Below the pieces are notes generated by a model. That model did not search any database. It saw nothing but the letters and a program-made list of their open reading frames with translations, and was not told where the DNA came from. A program made the position numbers and the translations under genes. A DNA stretch of 64,000 nucleotides, taken from the NCBI RefSeq assembly GCF_014692875.1, contig NZ_CP061171.1, positions 2,604,001-2,668,000 on the forward strand. Reading direction: 5' to 3'. Source of the stretch: Pedobacter riviphilus (GTDB taxonomy: Bacteria; Bacteroidota; Bacteroidia; Sphingobacteriales; Sphingobacteriaceae). Shown piece by piece: positions 27,763 to 38,260 of the stretch (its first letter is position 1; each line of letters starts with the position of its first letter).

Positions 27763-30700
27763 TTATTTATCGACGATCAGCCTGATCGGTGTCAGGTTAT
27801 TTAGGTACACGAAATAAACACCTAAACGGTAATTTCCGGAAAGGCCTACCTGCAGGTCGCGGTCTGCGGCACGGTGGCTTCCGCTCTGCATTATCCTACC
27901 CACAACATCCCTAACCGTTACTTTAATGGTTTGATCCCTCAGGTTAGGCGTAAGCCTCACTTTGAAAGACTGCTCTTTAACCGGGTTAGGATAGATGATA
28001 TTGCTGCTTGAAGATTCTGGAGCAAGGGCTTGTGCCGGGATTATACCTGATCGGGATTGTATACCTGAAAGATTACCCGATTGGCTGAAGCCAGCGCTTG
28101 TACCTTCGTTGGCAATCTCCGTATCACTTAGTGCCCTGCTGTAAATCTTAAACTCATCAATTGAGCCCTTAAAAAGGGGGTCATTGAACTGTGATTTACC
28201 CAGGTAATTCAACGTAGTGCCTGTGGTTGTACCTGAAGCGGTAAGCTGCGAAGGTTTAATGTTCAGGTTGGTATTGGTGGCTGCCAAAGTACCGTTAATG
28301 TACAGCTTTGCTGTATTTCCTGATTGGGTAACGGCCAAATGTGTCCAGGTATCCAAGGGGAAAGCAAAGTTCGCACTTACGTTTAACTCTGTCCCGCCGT
28401 TTTTAGCGGCATAACGAACAGTTGATAGTTTTACCCCATTTACAGTAGGCGTTCCCTGCTGAACGGTAAGGAACATATATTGTGCAGTACTGTTCCCAAA
28501 GTCAAATACACGCATCCAGTTAGACAGTGCATCCATCCTTACCCAACTCGAAACGGTGAAATCGGATAAAGTTTTTACAATTCCTGTTGGCAGGGTAGCA
28601 TAAGAAGTACTTGTTCCGTCTAATTTAATCGAAGTTCCATCTTGCCCGGTTGCACGGGTTGCGGTTGCGGCCAATGTTCCGTGGGTAGCTCCCAGTTGTC
28701 AATAGCGCGGGTGCCACCAGTCTCATTAAACTTTAGGTAAACCAGCTGGCCGGCAGCAGGTTTTGCGGTTACTGCTGCGCTGGGAGAACCTTCACCCTGA
28801 CTATCAACTGCTGTAACCACATAATAATAAGTAGTTCCATTGCTCACACCGGTATCGGTAAACATATTGGTCGTTACATTTGATAAAGTTGCATAAGGAC
28901 CACCCATTGCAGTTGAACGTTTCACATTAAAGCTAAAACCCGGAAGAGCATCCCATTCGACCACATTTTTGGCATCTCCCGAAGCAACAATAGCGTTGCT
29001 GACCATCTTCTCTACCGTTAAGGTAATGGTCTGTTTTCCAGGGATACTATCATTAACAGCGCCGATCACCAGCGGGAATACACCGTACTCGGTTGGGGTA
29101 CCGGATATGATCCCGTTTGAGGCACTCACGCTTAAACCGGCAGGTAAACCTGTTGCCGTATAATCGCTCAGTGCATTAGTGCTAATAGTATAGCTAAATG
29201 GCCTGCCTATCACAGCAGTTGGTTGGGTATTATTCGTAATGGCAACCGACAATACTTTTGATTGCGGAATTGCAGGCCAGTAAATTGAATTTCCTACCTG
29301 CGAAGCAGTAATCGCGCTTGTCCCCGTACTAAGAACACGGACTTTGTTATTTACAATTTTTGCAACTGTGGTATCTGAACTGGTATAGGTCACCGGAAGC
29401 CCGGATGTTGTAGTAGCCGCAGGATCAAAATCAGCATCCCCCATGAGTTTAGGCGCAATGGCATTCATCGTGATCGACTGGCTGGTAAATGCCGAAGCGA
29501 TCTCCGTTGTACTTAAGGCCCTACTATAAATCTTAAACTCATCAATTGAGCCTTTGAACATAGGATCAGCAAACTGCGATTTCCCCAGGTAATTCAGCGT
29601 GGTACCGGTAGTGGTGCCGGCAGCGTTCAGCTGAGAAGGCTTAATCGTAACTCCGGTGTTGCTGGCTACCAAAGTCCCGTTGATATACAGGCGAGCCGTA
29701 TTTCCCGATTGGGTAACAGCAAGATGTGTCCAGGCATTCAGCTGCAAAGGATAATTAAAACTGACTATTTGCTCGGCTCCTCCATTTTTAATCCTGTAAC
29801 TAATGGTCCGTGTGGTCACGCCATCTACTGTAGGCGTTCCTGACTGGACGGTCAGGAACATATATTGTGTAACCGGTGTAGCACCAATACCAAAATCAAA
29901 TACCCGCATCCAGGTAGAAAGTGCATCCATCTTCACCCAGGCAGATACCGTGAAATCATTTAAGCTACCTACAATACCTGCAGGTAAACTAGCATAGGCA
30001 TTCCCCGAACCGTCCAGTTTAAGGGCATTTCCGGATTTCCCGGTATCCCGGCTTGCCGAAGATGCTAAAGTTGCATGTTTAGCACCCCAACTATCAACGG
30101 CACGTCCGCTTGTTTCGTCAAATTTGAGGTAAGTAAGCTGGCCAACATTTGGCGAGGCCGTAACTACAGGGCTGGAAGCCGAGCCATCTGGCGAAGCAAC
30201 CTGGTAGTAATAAGTATTCCCATTACTCACACCAATACTATCGGTATATTTGGAGGTACTGATCGTAGCGAGTGTAGTATAAGGACCAGCTGATGCCATT
30301 GCCCGTTTTACGATATACGTTTTGTTCGGGATAGAGTCCCAGTCCAGGATGTTTTTACCATCGTTACCAGCCGCTTTCAGGTTGATCGGGATAGGTCCTA
30401 CCGGTTCAAAACGGAATGGGAAGCTATAAGGAATGGGGTCGTTATCGCTTCCACCTATAGTAAGTATTTTATTACCACTTGGATACCAGTAGCCGTTTCC
30501 ACCATTTTGTGCCCGCTGAATGGCATACGAGGTTCCGTCAAAGTAAAAATTCATTGAATTCCAGACCAGCGAAAAGGGCGTAACATTACGGCCAAATTGT
30601 GCACCCTCGCTCAAATAATTGCTAAAAGCTGCAGGGGGTGTACTCAGGCAGGAAATTTTGTACCTGCCGTTACTCTGCTTTCTGACATCCCAGATCTGAA

Positions 30701-33509
30701 GATATGGATCGGTGCTTGCCAGCTCAAATAAAGGTGTATTGGTTTCGTTTCTGGTAAATAAAGAATCGCTTGTAGTAGGTTTAATATAATAATATCCATC
30801 GGCCAGCATATTCGTCTGATAATATTTAGCCGCTAAGTACCGTTTCATGGCATTGTCCAGTATGGTAATATAACCGCTTATCTGTACAGCCATAGATTGT
30901 GTATTATATTGAGACTGTACATAGGTAATGCTGTCATTTAATTGCGCATTGGCTGTTACCGGAAATTTACCCGGCACATTGGTGGTACTCGTTGCTGTGG
31001 TATCGCGTAACTTGATGGCTTCAGCAAGTTTTTTCAGGTAAGCCGTACTCAATTCCTGTGCAGAAACCAACTCCAGTCTAAAAATTTGGTTTGTGCCATC
31101 AAGCCACCTGTTAATGTTCATTGTAGTTCCGTCTGAAGTACTTGAACCTGGAACTTCCAATGCTTTCTGGCTTTGTTTACCTACGATGTTAAAAGTTCCG
31201 TTCTCCCGGTCCTTAATCGACCAAACCTGGGCCTGATCAGTATTTGAATAGGTACGTTGTTCAATAGCAGCGCCATTAGTTATAGCGTTGTTTACTACAT
31301 CCAATACCTTTCCGCTAAGCAAATTGATTATTTTGTAATCGGTACCCGATAGCTGGCTTATCGTCCAATGCTGGCCGCTTGTAGCATCGTAAGTTTTTTG
31401 CCCTATCAATGCACCCTCTGCAGTAGAATTATTTTTTACCCCAACTGCTTTATTACTATTGGTTGCTATAATACGATAAATACCTCCTTGTATGCCAACA
31501 ATTTGCGGAACAGGCGGTGCCTCAGGCATATCTGAATCTGCTGGTGAATCAGGACTTGTACCTGCTGTATTTACTGCACAAACTTTGTAATAATAGGTCT
31601 GGCCGTTATATGCACCTGTATCCTTGAAACTGTTCCCCGTAAGGCCAGAGGCAATGGTGGTATAAGTCCCATTTACTGAAGACGACCGTTTAACGGTATA
31701 GCTATCTGCACCGAAAGAAGAAAGCCAACGGAGATGCATCTGGTTATTTCCGGCATAAGCATATACAGAATGGGGTGCTTCGGGCAAGGTAACTACTCCA
31801 CCTTGCCCGCCGGTAACACTTACATTTTTGAATACAGCGGTATTTAAAACACCGTTTGCGTTCGAACAAACCGCCAATCCGATATAAGCCGTGCCGGTAA
31901 AACCTTCATACCTGCCTTGTACTTCAGTAGCCCAGCTGGTACCATCAGGTGAGTAATACGTGTTAATCACATCACCTATGCGTTCAATTTTCACCCAATA
32001 AGCATCCTGCGGGATTGGTCTTTCCGCTTTTTCCCAGTTGGAGCCTCCCCTAACCTCGGTCCATCCATGCATAAATGATTCGGCACGCTTGCCAGATTTA
32101 ACAGCAATCCATATCCTTTGCGCAGAATTAGGGCTAAGATCTGAACGCAGCATTACCCCTGCCCGTGCATTCAGGGCACCACCTCCGGCCGTTTCCACTT
32201 TGGCAATGATAGAACAGTTCCCCGTTACTTCTTTATATACGAAGTGAAATCCGTCAGCTCCATGGGTCAATATTTCTGTCCCGCTTCCCCTTACCGTCCA
32301 TACATTATTGTTGTAGGTACTGCTACCTGCTGGTGAAGCTGTGCCGATATCAAGATCGGTTAAACCGCCTGTTCCCACTTTTGTAGGTGGAGGGACAGTT
32401 TGGGTTTGCGCCGGGACCGTAGCAGTAGAATTATCCTCAGATTTATAAAACCAGGTATAAACGGGATCAAACCGACCTGGGATGGTATTAAGTCTTTTAG
32501 TGATGTAAGGGGTAGGAATGTTTTTACGTACCTTATAGGCACTTTGCAGTAAGGTTAAGCCCCATCTTCCTCCATCCCATCCATAGGGTGCAGCATTAAA
32601 ATAGTACCAGTCTGTAGTACCAAAAGGCACAAAGCCGATGGTTTTTCCCGTGTTGGTTTTTGCAAAATATTCTCCTAATGCAAGCAGCCGGTTATCCAGT
32701 TCAGAATAAAGGTCTATCCCTTGCTTCCAGAAAACTTCTGCGGTAAAGGCCATCCCGCTCCACATACCATGAGAATGGCCCTGGTCTCTTCCGCTTTCCC
32801 CATGTTCTCCACTCGGCAGCGTATTTTTAAATCCGGTAGAACCGATGTACCGCATCAGGTGAACGATATGCGCCATTTTTATCGGATCATCAGAAAAAGC
32901 GGCGATAGCGGCTCCTCCGGCTATACTCAATGTGCCTTTATTGGCTGGTCCTAAAGCATAACCGGCACAACCGGTACGCGGCCAGTATACGTTGTTAAAC
33001 AGGTTTTTTACAGCTGTGGTATTTTCGGCTGTCCAGCCGCTCCAGCTTCCGCGAAGAATAGAGGCCGCACCGCCATAGGCATAAGCGTAATCACCCAAAT
33101 CGAGGTTAGATTCAATTCCGTTAAATTCCGTTTGGGTAGTTGCCCATGCCATTAGAATGTCCCTCGATTTTTTAGCATGCTCCTCATTGCCCGTTAAGCT
33201 CCACATCATGGCCTGAAAAAATGCAGCAACCATATCCCCTCTCCACGGGTTAAGATTTACATTCGGGTTGCGGCTAACCGTGGCAAAAGGGTGTGGCGTG
33301 TAAGTCAGTTGCGACTTGCCATCAGCAGCCAGGATATCATAAGCCTGTTTCCAGGGATAGTCTCCGGCCTGCACATGCGCTTTCAGGGTACTCAGATCGG
33401 AAGCTGATAGCGGAATACCTGGATGCACGAAAGTCTGGGATCGTGCAGAGAAGCAGGCGCTCAAAATGAATAAAAGCAGGATAAAAAAGTAATTGTTTTT
33501 CATAGTCAA
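27763..33509 (-). CDS. Giant secreted alginate-lyase-like multidomain protein with T9SS tail, one-base frameshift
   Basis: Two frames (33509-28620, 1629 residues; 28674-27763, 303) join if one G is added at 28691-28693, giving 1915 residues. Order: signal peptide ending FSARSQ; alginate-lyase-type (alpha/alpha) domain (about 30-350) with SGEHGESGRDQGHSHGMWSG and KQGIDLYSELDNR; a DUF1349-like lectin fold (about 380-560); FN3; ricin-type beta-trefoil (about 660-810); an unnamed helical/trefoil part; FN3; LamG; Ig-like He-PIG repeat (SGTPTEYGVFPLV); FN3; second LamG; and a type IX secretion type A sorting domain (NIIYPNPVKEQSFKVRL to the end). It should be secreted across the outer membrane and attached or released. 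The LamG near 29.5-30.1 kb and the one near 28.1-28.7 kb are recent duplicates. Substrate may be alginate or another uronic polymer. Confidence 0.85.
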
Positions 33510-34936
33510 TAGTTTAGTTTATCAATTAGTTATTTAAGTATTGCAAAAATTGAGATAGCACCTATGGTCTTTAACGGGTTCTTCACTAAAAAAGAGTGTC
33601 TGACCCATTGAATGGTGCCAAAAGCAGCAGAATGGCATATTACCTTCCGCTATGCGTTCAGGAAGATGCTTACAGCCAATAGCCTGGGCATGGTGCGTTT
33701 TAAATGAGACCATTTGTTAATTTATTCTGATAAGATTTTAGCATAGTGCGTTGGGGATGAGGCAACGCAGATTCATTTGTTAAATAGACAAATGAATAGA
33801 GAAAACATACTCTTCTTATAAAATATATTATACAAATTAAAAATTATTAATAAACTATATTTGCATGATATAGAATACATTGTTTGGTTAGCCAAATATA
33901 CACCACGTAAATTATAATCATATTACATATTTGTTAATCTAGTGATTTAAACTGTGTATTTTGGGAATAATATCCATACCTGTACGTTTCAAACTGTTCA
34001 GTAGTCACTATGGATTTGTAGCCTGATGCTTATCGCTCGGAGAATATCAGATTCTTGTTGTGCCCCTCTATTCCCCCCTTGTCAATAATCTTTTAGAATG
34101 CTCCTTTTGCTTTGCAAAAGCCCTTACGAGTTACCAGAAGCACTTAAAGAATAGCAGTCTGAACAGGCCTGTAGAAGGTTGCATCCGGATGTGACCGTAG
34201 AAAAGTTAACTTCATTTCTTTCTGTAATACAAGAAAGATACTAGTAAGGCATGTAAGAAACATGATATAACCTTCACGATTTGCTCAATGCAATACTAAA
34301 ACTTGCAGATAATACCGGGCTTGCAGTGTAGTCAATATTGTTTATTTCCTTGGATATTTATTCCAAAGCCATTTTCAAGCAACCTATATAGCCATCCTAT
34401 ATATTTATTTTAAAAGCAGTGTATAAAATAATGACGACCGTTTCAATCATGATCTTAGTTTTGACGAAACCTCCAACATTCTGAAATATTCATTTCGCCC
34501 AATAACAGTCCTTAAATGGAACAAGAATCGGCAAGTTATCAACAACACTGGCGAGGTAACTACCGATGTTATTTTAGTTTTTGCATTGTATCATTTTCAA
34601 CACAAATCATTGATATACAGCTATATATATTTCCTGTATCGGCAAATAATCCCCCAAAACAACCACTAATTACGAAAATTAACACGCTGATTGTTAATAA
34701 GTTATGTTAATATTTCTCCACCAATTTCTTGGAGGTTTAACACTATTTTTCACATTTTTGTTGCTCATTTGTTGCTCGAGCGACTGAAATTTTTCCCAAA
34801 AAAATCATGGGTGAAATGATGTCGCTTATCGATACTTAACGACACTAAAAAACATTAAACGACGCTAATAAGCCACTATTTGAGGGGAAATTACCACTGA
34901 TGTTCAGGGGCTAAAAGTCCCGTCGACTTGTAGCAA
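33510..34936. other. Large gene-free interval
   Basis: About 1.4 kb of AT-rich DNA with no convincing gene on either strand. The promoter of the giant gene should lie near 33510-33600. Around 34750-34780 the words TTGTTGCTC occur twice in tandem. The far end may belong to a decayed mobile element, given the excisionase-like pieces that follow. Confidence 0.5.
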
Positions 34937-35107
34937 ATGCAACAAAATTATCAGCAGATCAATAATGGCAGGATTAAAGCAATTCAGCTTAGCGAACGGA
35001 AAATACTGATCAAAAGAAAGCATTTGGATAAGGCCTTTAAACAGGTCGATTTTCAGCCAGGTACAATCGTCTGCCCGGCTTGCTTACAGGTATTTCTATT
35101 CTACTGA
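34937..35107 (+). pseudogene. Excisionase-like C-terminal fragment
   Basis: 56 codons, of which the part INNGRIKAIQLSERKILIKR followed by KHLDKAF is like the recognition helix and wing of MerR/excisionase (HTH_17) proteins, in which a short sequence of the type 'I..G.I.A.......LI...DLD..F' is usual. The first half of such a domain is missing. The last 20 codons lie antisense to the tail of the minus-strand HTH gene and are probably not native. A relic of an integrative element is the likely source. Confidence 0.4.
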
Positions 35108-35288
35108 CTTTAGAGTATAGGGATTGCACGGAAACCTTTAGGTAATCAGCAGCTTCCTTTACCGTTAAAAGGTCACTTGATCCGTCATCCGCCGGATTAA
35201 GGTCTGATACCATTTCTTCGATCCGTTCTACTTTTTCAAATAACTGACAGATGATTTCGGGAAGTTTCTCAAAGCCAAATGGTTCCAT
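35037..35288 (-). CDS. Helix-turn-helix (HTH_17, excisionase-like) protein, probably 3'-truncated
   Basis: 83 residues. A coiled-coil start (FEKLPEIICQLFEKVERIEE) is followed by an HTH_17 domain with LLTVKEAADYLKVSVQSLYS and SKPGRRLYLAE. Proteins of this build are usually a little longer and end with a helix that reads like 'ILAWI.SG'; here the sequence turns into NRPV and stops, so the tail was probably lost at the joint with the plus-strand fragment. The family acts in excision or control of Bacteroidota integrative elements. No integrase is left nearby. Confidence 0.65.
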   Translation of the reverse strand: MEPFGFEKLPEIICQLFEKVERIEEMVSDLNPADDGSSDLLTVKEAADYLKVSVQSLYSKVSRIEIPVSKPGRRLYLAENRPV

Positions 35289-35412
35289 AGCGCAGTCTAA
35301 TTTACCGCAATTTTGGGCATTATTTTGCTGCTATTATCCAATATTGGACGGATTGGACTTTTGATGTATTGCCTGCAAATTCCGATCCGCCCTTCTGCGC
35401 ATTTACGTTGAT

Positions 35413-35802
35413 CTAAGCCGGGAAGCAATTGATCATTGCCTTGATTTTCTCTCGGTGTCTCAATCCCCATTCTACAAGGGTTTCTGTTACAGGAAGTACA
35501 GTATAACCATACTCGGTGATCGAATAGGCTACAGTTACAGGTTTAGAATCGATCACTTCTCTCGAAACCAGGAGATTCAGTTCCAAGTCATGGAGTTCTT
35601 TAGAAAGCATTTTAGCCGAAATCCCCTCAATTTCGCGTTGTATTTTCTTAAAGGTATTTCGCTGATCAATACGGTTTACCAAGTAGCGCATAATCCTAAG
35701 TTTCCATTTTCCACCTAAAATTTCAAGACTATCGCGAATAGCCGATAGCTCTTGTTCGCAGGTAGCTTCTTTTAATTCTCCGTTAATATTCGTTGAGGCC
35801 AT
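35413..35802 (-). CDS. HxlR-family winged-helix transcriptional regulator
   Basis: 129 residues with the HxlR domain (about 15-110): ATCEQELSAIRDSLEILGGK, WKLRIMRYLV, EGISAKMLSKELHDLE in the recognition region and YSITEYGYTVLPV. Regulators of this type respond to redox state or small electrophiles and often control a divergent gene. That fits here: the phzF-like gene starts 206 bases away in the opposite direction, and a 34-bp palindrome lies 11 bases upstream of this start codon. Confidence 0.9.
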   Translation of the reverse strand: MASTNINGELKEATCEQELSAIRDSLEILGGKWKLRIMRYLVNRIDQRNTFKKIQREIEGISAKMLSKELHDLELNLLVSREVIDSKPVTVAYSITEYGYTVLPVTETLVEWGLRHREKIKAMINCFPA

Positions 35803-35812
35803 GTCTATAATA

Positions 35813-35846
35813 GTTAACCCAGGGTAACCGGTTACCTTGGGTTAAC
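35813..35846. promoter_or_regulatory. Palindromic operator of the HxlR regulator
   Basis: Two 17-bp arms, GTTAACCCAGGGTAACC and GGTTACCTTGGGTTAAC, pair with a single mismatch around the centre ACCGGT. The site abuts the HxlR start, so it probably mediates autoregulation and control of the divergent gene. Confidence 0.75.
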
Positions 35847-36007
35847 CCATAGCAAAAATAAACTATTGCGGTTTAATTTTGAGATGAATTCTAAACAAAA
35901 GATCATGGTTACAAAATTTATCTATTATTGTTCCCGTATTAGAAAGTTATACGGAAGGATTGAAAACTATACCATAATTATAGGTTTAAACAATTAAATC
36001 GCAAAAA

Positions 36008-36892
36008 ATGAGAAAACTAGATTATTACATACTGGATGTTTTTACCACCCAGCGCTACACAGGCAACCAGCTTTCTGTTGTTCATACTCCTGATGCACTC
36101 AGCCTTGATGAATACCATAAAATTTCCAGAGAATTTGGTTACTCGGAAACCTCGTTTATCCATTATAGCGAAACTACCGGAGCCCTTGAGGTGAGGTCAT
36201 TTACACCTGCCGGCTTCGAAGTTAATGGAGCAGGACACAATTTGCTTGGCGCAGTTATCCTTGCGCTTTTAAAACAATGGGATATTTTTAAAACACAGAC
36301 TACAGCAACTTGGGTCTCCATTAATGGGACACCGATCGGTGTAAATGTAACTCAAAAAGATGATCACCTATTTGTTACAATGAAACAACATCCTGCAGAG
36401 ATTATTGGAAGTGTGCCTTCTGCAAAAATTTCAGCCGCTGTGGGGCTTGATGCTGAAATGCTTGGTAGCAATGGCTGGGAAAATAAGATCGTAAAAACTG
36501 AAGTAGCCCATTTGATGGTCCCCGTTAAAGACCTTAATGTACTAGCGCTTGCAATTCCCAATAAAACACGCTTAAAAGCAATTAGCGAGGAATATGGTTT
36601 TGAAGGATTTTATCTTTTCTCGACGGCACCTTCAGCAAAAGGGTACCTTGCCAGCGCAAGGTTTTTCAATCCAGGTATTGGCATTGATGAAGATCCCGCT
36701 ACAGGTACCGCCGCCGGACCACTAACAGGTTATCTTGAAAAACTGGGGCATATCCAAAAACAGAGTGACCATATCATTTTCCAGGGAGAACAGACTGGTC
36801 ATCCTTCAGAAATACATACGCGCGTAGAAGACGATGGAATAGTGGTTAGCGGCTCCTCGGTAATTGTAATGGAAGGCAGTCTTTATCTATAG
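36008..36892 (+). CDS. PhzF-family isomerase/epimerase
   Basis: 294 residues in the two-fold pseudo-symmetric diaminopimelate-epimerase-like fold. The family motif DVFTTQRYTGNQLSVV is at the start, the putative catalytic Glu is E47 in GYSETSFI, and the second-half signature is FNPGIGIDEDPATGTAAGPL. Here the usual 'CGHAT' of the first half reads GAGHNLLGA. PhzF enzymes isomerise or epimerise small cyclic acids; most genomic copies, like this one, lie outside phenazine clusters and have no known substrate. Pairing with an HxlR regulator suggests an inducible detoxification or metabolite-repair role. Confidence 0.88.
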   Translation: MRKLDYYILDVFTTQRYTGNQLSVVHTPDALSLDEYHKISREFGYSETSFIHYSETTGALEVRSFTPAGFEVNGAGHNLLGAVILALLKQWDIFKTQTTATWVSINGTPIGVNVTQKDDHLFVTMKQHPAEIIGSVPSAKISAAVGLDAEMLGSNGWENKIVKTEVAHLMVPVKDLNVLALAIPNKTRLKAISEEYGFEGFYLFSTAPSAKGYLASARFFNPGIGIDEDPATGTAAGPLTGYLEKLGHIQKQSDHIIFQGEQTGHPSEIHTRVEDDGIVVSGSSVIVMEGSLYL

Positions 36893-36900
36893 GCAAAGCA

Positions 36901-36933
36901 AAACCAGTAACAGCTAATGTCCGTTACTGGTTT
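36901..36933 (+). terminator. Hairpin after the PhzF gene
   Basis: AAACCAGTAAC (36901-36911) pairs with GTTACTGGTTT (36923-36933), 11 bp. The T's in the second arm may serve as the release tract; the following sequence is not a pure T-run. Confidence 0.6.
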
Positions 36934-36979
36934 CATGTTATAGAATTAGGGTATTTAAGGTTTAAACACATTAGCGCTA

Positions 36980-37179
36980 TTATTCATTAACGGACTTTAC
37001 CAGCTCTTCAAGCATATTGCAGAAATCGCAACGGAGTTCCGGACCTGGCTCTGCACCTTCAGCCTCGTTTCCGGTTGGAGGTTCATTGTCATAAACCGCC
37101 CATGCGTCAGGCATTTTCTCTGGTTCAGATATTTTTCAAACTCTTCCCTTGAGCCGAAGGTTCCCAGCCATATATGCAT
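36980..37179 (-). pseudogene. Short Imm22-like immunity gene copy, one-base frameshift
   Basis: It starts MHIWLGTFGSREEFEKYL, the same as the full gene at 39063-39818. One A is missing in the run at 37114-37117; with it the frame reads PDAWAVYDNEPPTGNEAE, PGPELRCDFCNMLEELV and stops at 36980 after 66 residues. The N-terminal quarter is very close to the larger copy, the end is different. It may be a genuine short immunity protein in the corrected sequence. It is accompanied upstream by a copy of the end of the gene at 39830, so a two-gene unit was duplicated. Confidence 0.6.
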
Positions 37180-37262
37180 TTTGATATCGTTTATATTTTA
37201 TTATAATCTTTTTCCCAACAGCCACAGTCCAGAAATATTGTGACTTTTCCAGATCTTCAACT
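37180..37262 (-). pseudogene. Duplicated 3' end of the gene at 39830
   Basis: The translation contains LEKSQYFWTVAVGKK, matching the last 20 residues of the gene at 39830-40078 (LEKSKYFWTVAVGKTDYYKI) and lying at the same distance before the Imm22-like start. Only the tail is present. Confidence 0.6.
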
Positions 37263-37269
37263 AAAAAAG

Positions 37270-37731
37270 TCAAATCCTTAATTTAATGATTCTTTCATAA
37301 TAGAGATTATAGGCCTTCTTATTTTTCAGGTCTATCAGCGAATACCCACCTGCTTCTGAACTGACAGCACCTTTGATTTTCAATATACTGTAAATGGCGA
37401 TTGATATATTTTCAATACTCTTACCCTTTAGCTGATCCTTGTAGTAAGCGTTCATCGACTCAATTGCATCTTTACCCCTGCCTACAACAATAACATGCTC
37501 CTCGATATCGGTACCTAGTCCGTTTGTTAAGGCATCGTTACCATACACCTGCAAAATCAAATTTCTGATAAACTTTGCTCCTTCTCTTTTCTCTTTCTCC
37601 GTTTTTGCATTATCAACCACTAAACTATAACCACTCTTTTTGAATTTAACATAGCCGGTATATACACTTTGTGCTGATGCATGAATACTGGACAGCGCGA
37701 TGAGGATCGCTAGTAATAATTTATTTTTCAT
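37270..37731 (-). CDS. Small exported protein of unknown function
   Basis: I place the start at 37731, where a signal peptide begins (MKNKLLLAILIALSSIHASA), rather than at the far end of the open frame; this gives 153 residues. The mature part is basic with a helix-rich middle (KTEKEKREGAKFIRNLIL) and no known domain. It lies inside the run of immunity-like genes on the same strand. It may be part of a toxin-immunity array or an unrelated secreted protein. Confidence 0.55.
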   Translation of the reverse strand: MKNKLLLAILIALSSIHASAQSVYTGYVKFKKSGYSLVVDNAKTEKEKREGAKFIRNLILQVYGNDALTNGLGTDIEEHVIVVGRGKDAIESMNAYYKDQLKGKSIENISIAIYSILKIKGAVSSEAGGYSLIDLKNKKAYNLYYERIIKLRI

Positions 37732-37858
37732 TTTAAAAAGTATTTTTAATTGCAGATCAGAAGAACGCAATAACATCATACTTGAAATGGCCAAATGCGA
37801 TGTTATTTTAAAGACTGTCCTTACCAAACGGTATTAGGTTGCTGAACACCCTGCCTAT

Positions 37859-38260
37859 CTATCTGATCAAATAAAGCTTTTGTTCATTATTGGTGAACAG
37901 CCCATACTGTAAATTATCATTTGTATAAAACATATACCCGTCTATATTTTTAATAGGCTGCACCTTGTTCTTGGACAGCGCACCAATATTTTTGCCATCG
38001 ATTTCCACAGCAGAAGTGTGCCATTCTTCATCGAGGTACATAAATTCCTTTAACCTAAGTGTATCATTTTTAAAAAGTACATCGGTAAACAGATATCCGG
38101 GATACAACGACTTCGAAAAACCAGGCGCATTGCCTCCCCCACCCGAAAAGCGGACTTTTTCCAGTTTTAACCTTTGAAAATATTGGTACCTGATGTTCGC
38201 TGTCCTGATGATCTCGCTATCAGAACCAGTTTTCTTACCTGTCCGCTTGAAAGGGTTGTT
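37859..38260 (-). pseudogene. In-frame continuation of the upstream gene after an amber stop
   Basis: Directly after the TAG of the preceding gene the same frame stays open for 133 codons: FKRTGKKTGSDSEIIRTANI, YPGYLFTDVLFKNDTLRL and YTNDNLQYGLFTNNEQKLYL. There is no Met near its start (first candidate a TTG at 38107). The composition matches the upstream part, and it is most simply the second half of one 362-residue protein cut by a point mutation. Confidence 0.5.
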
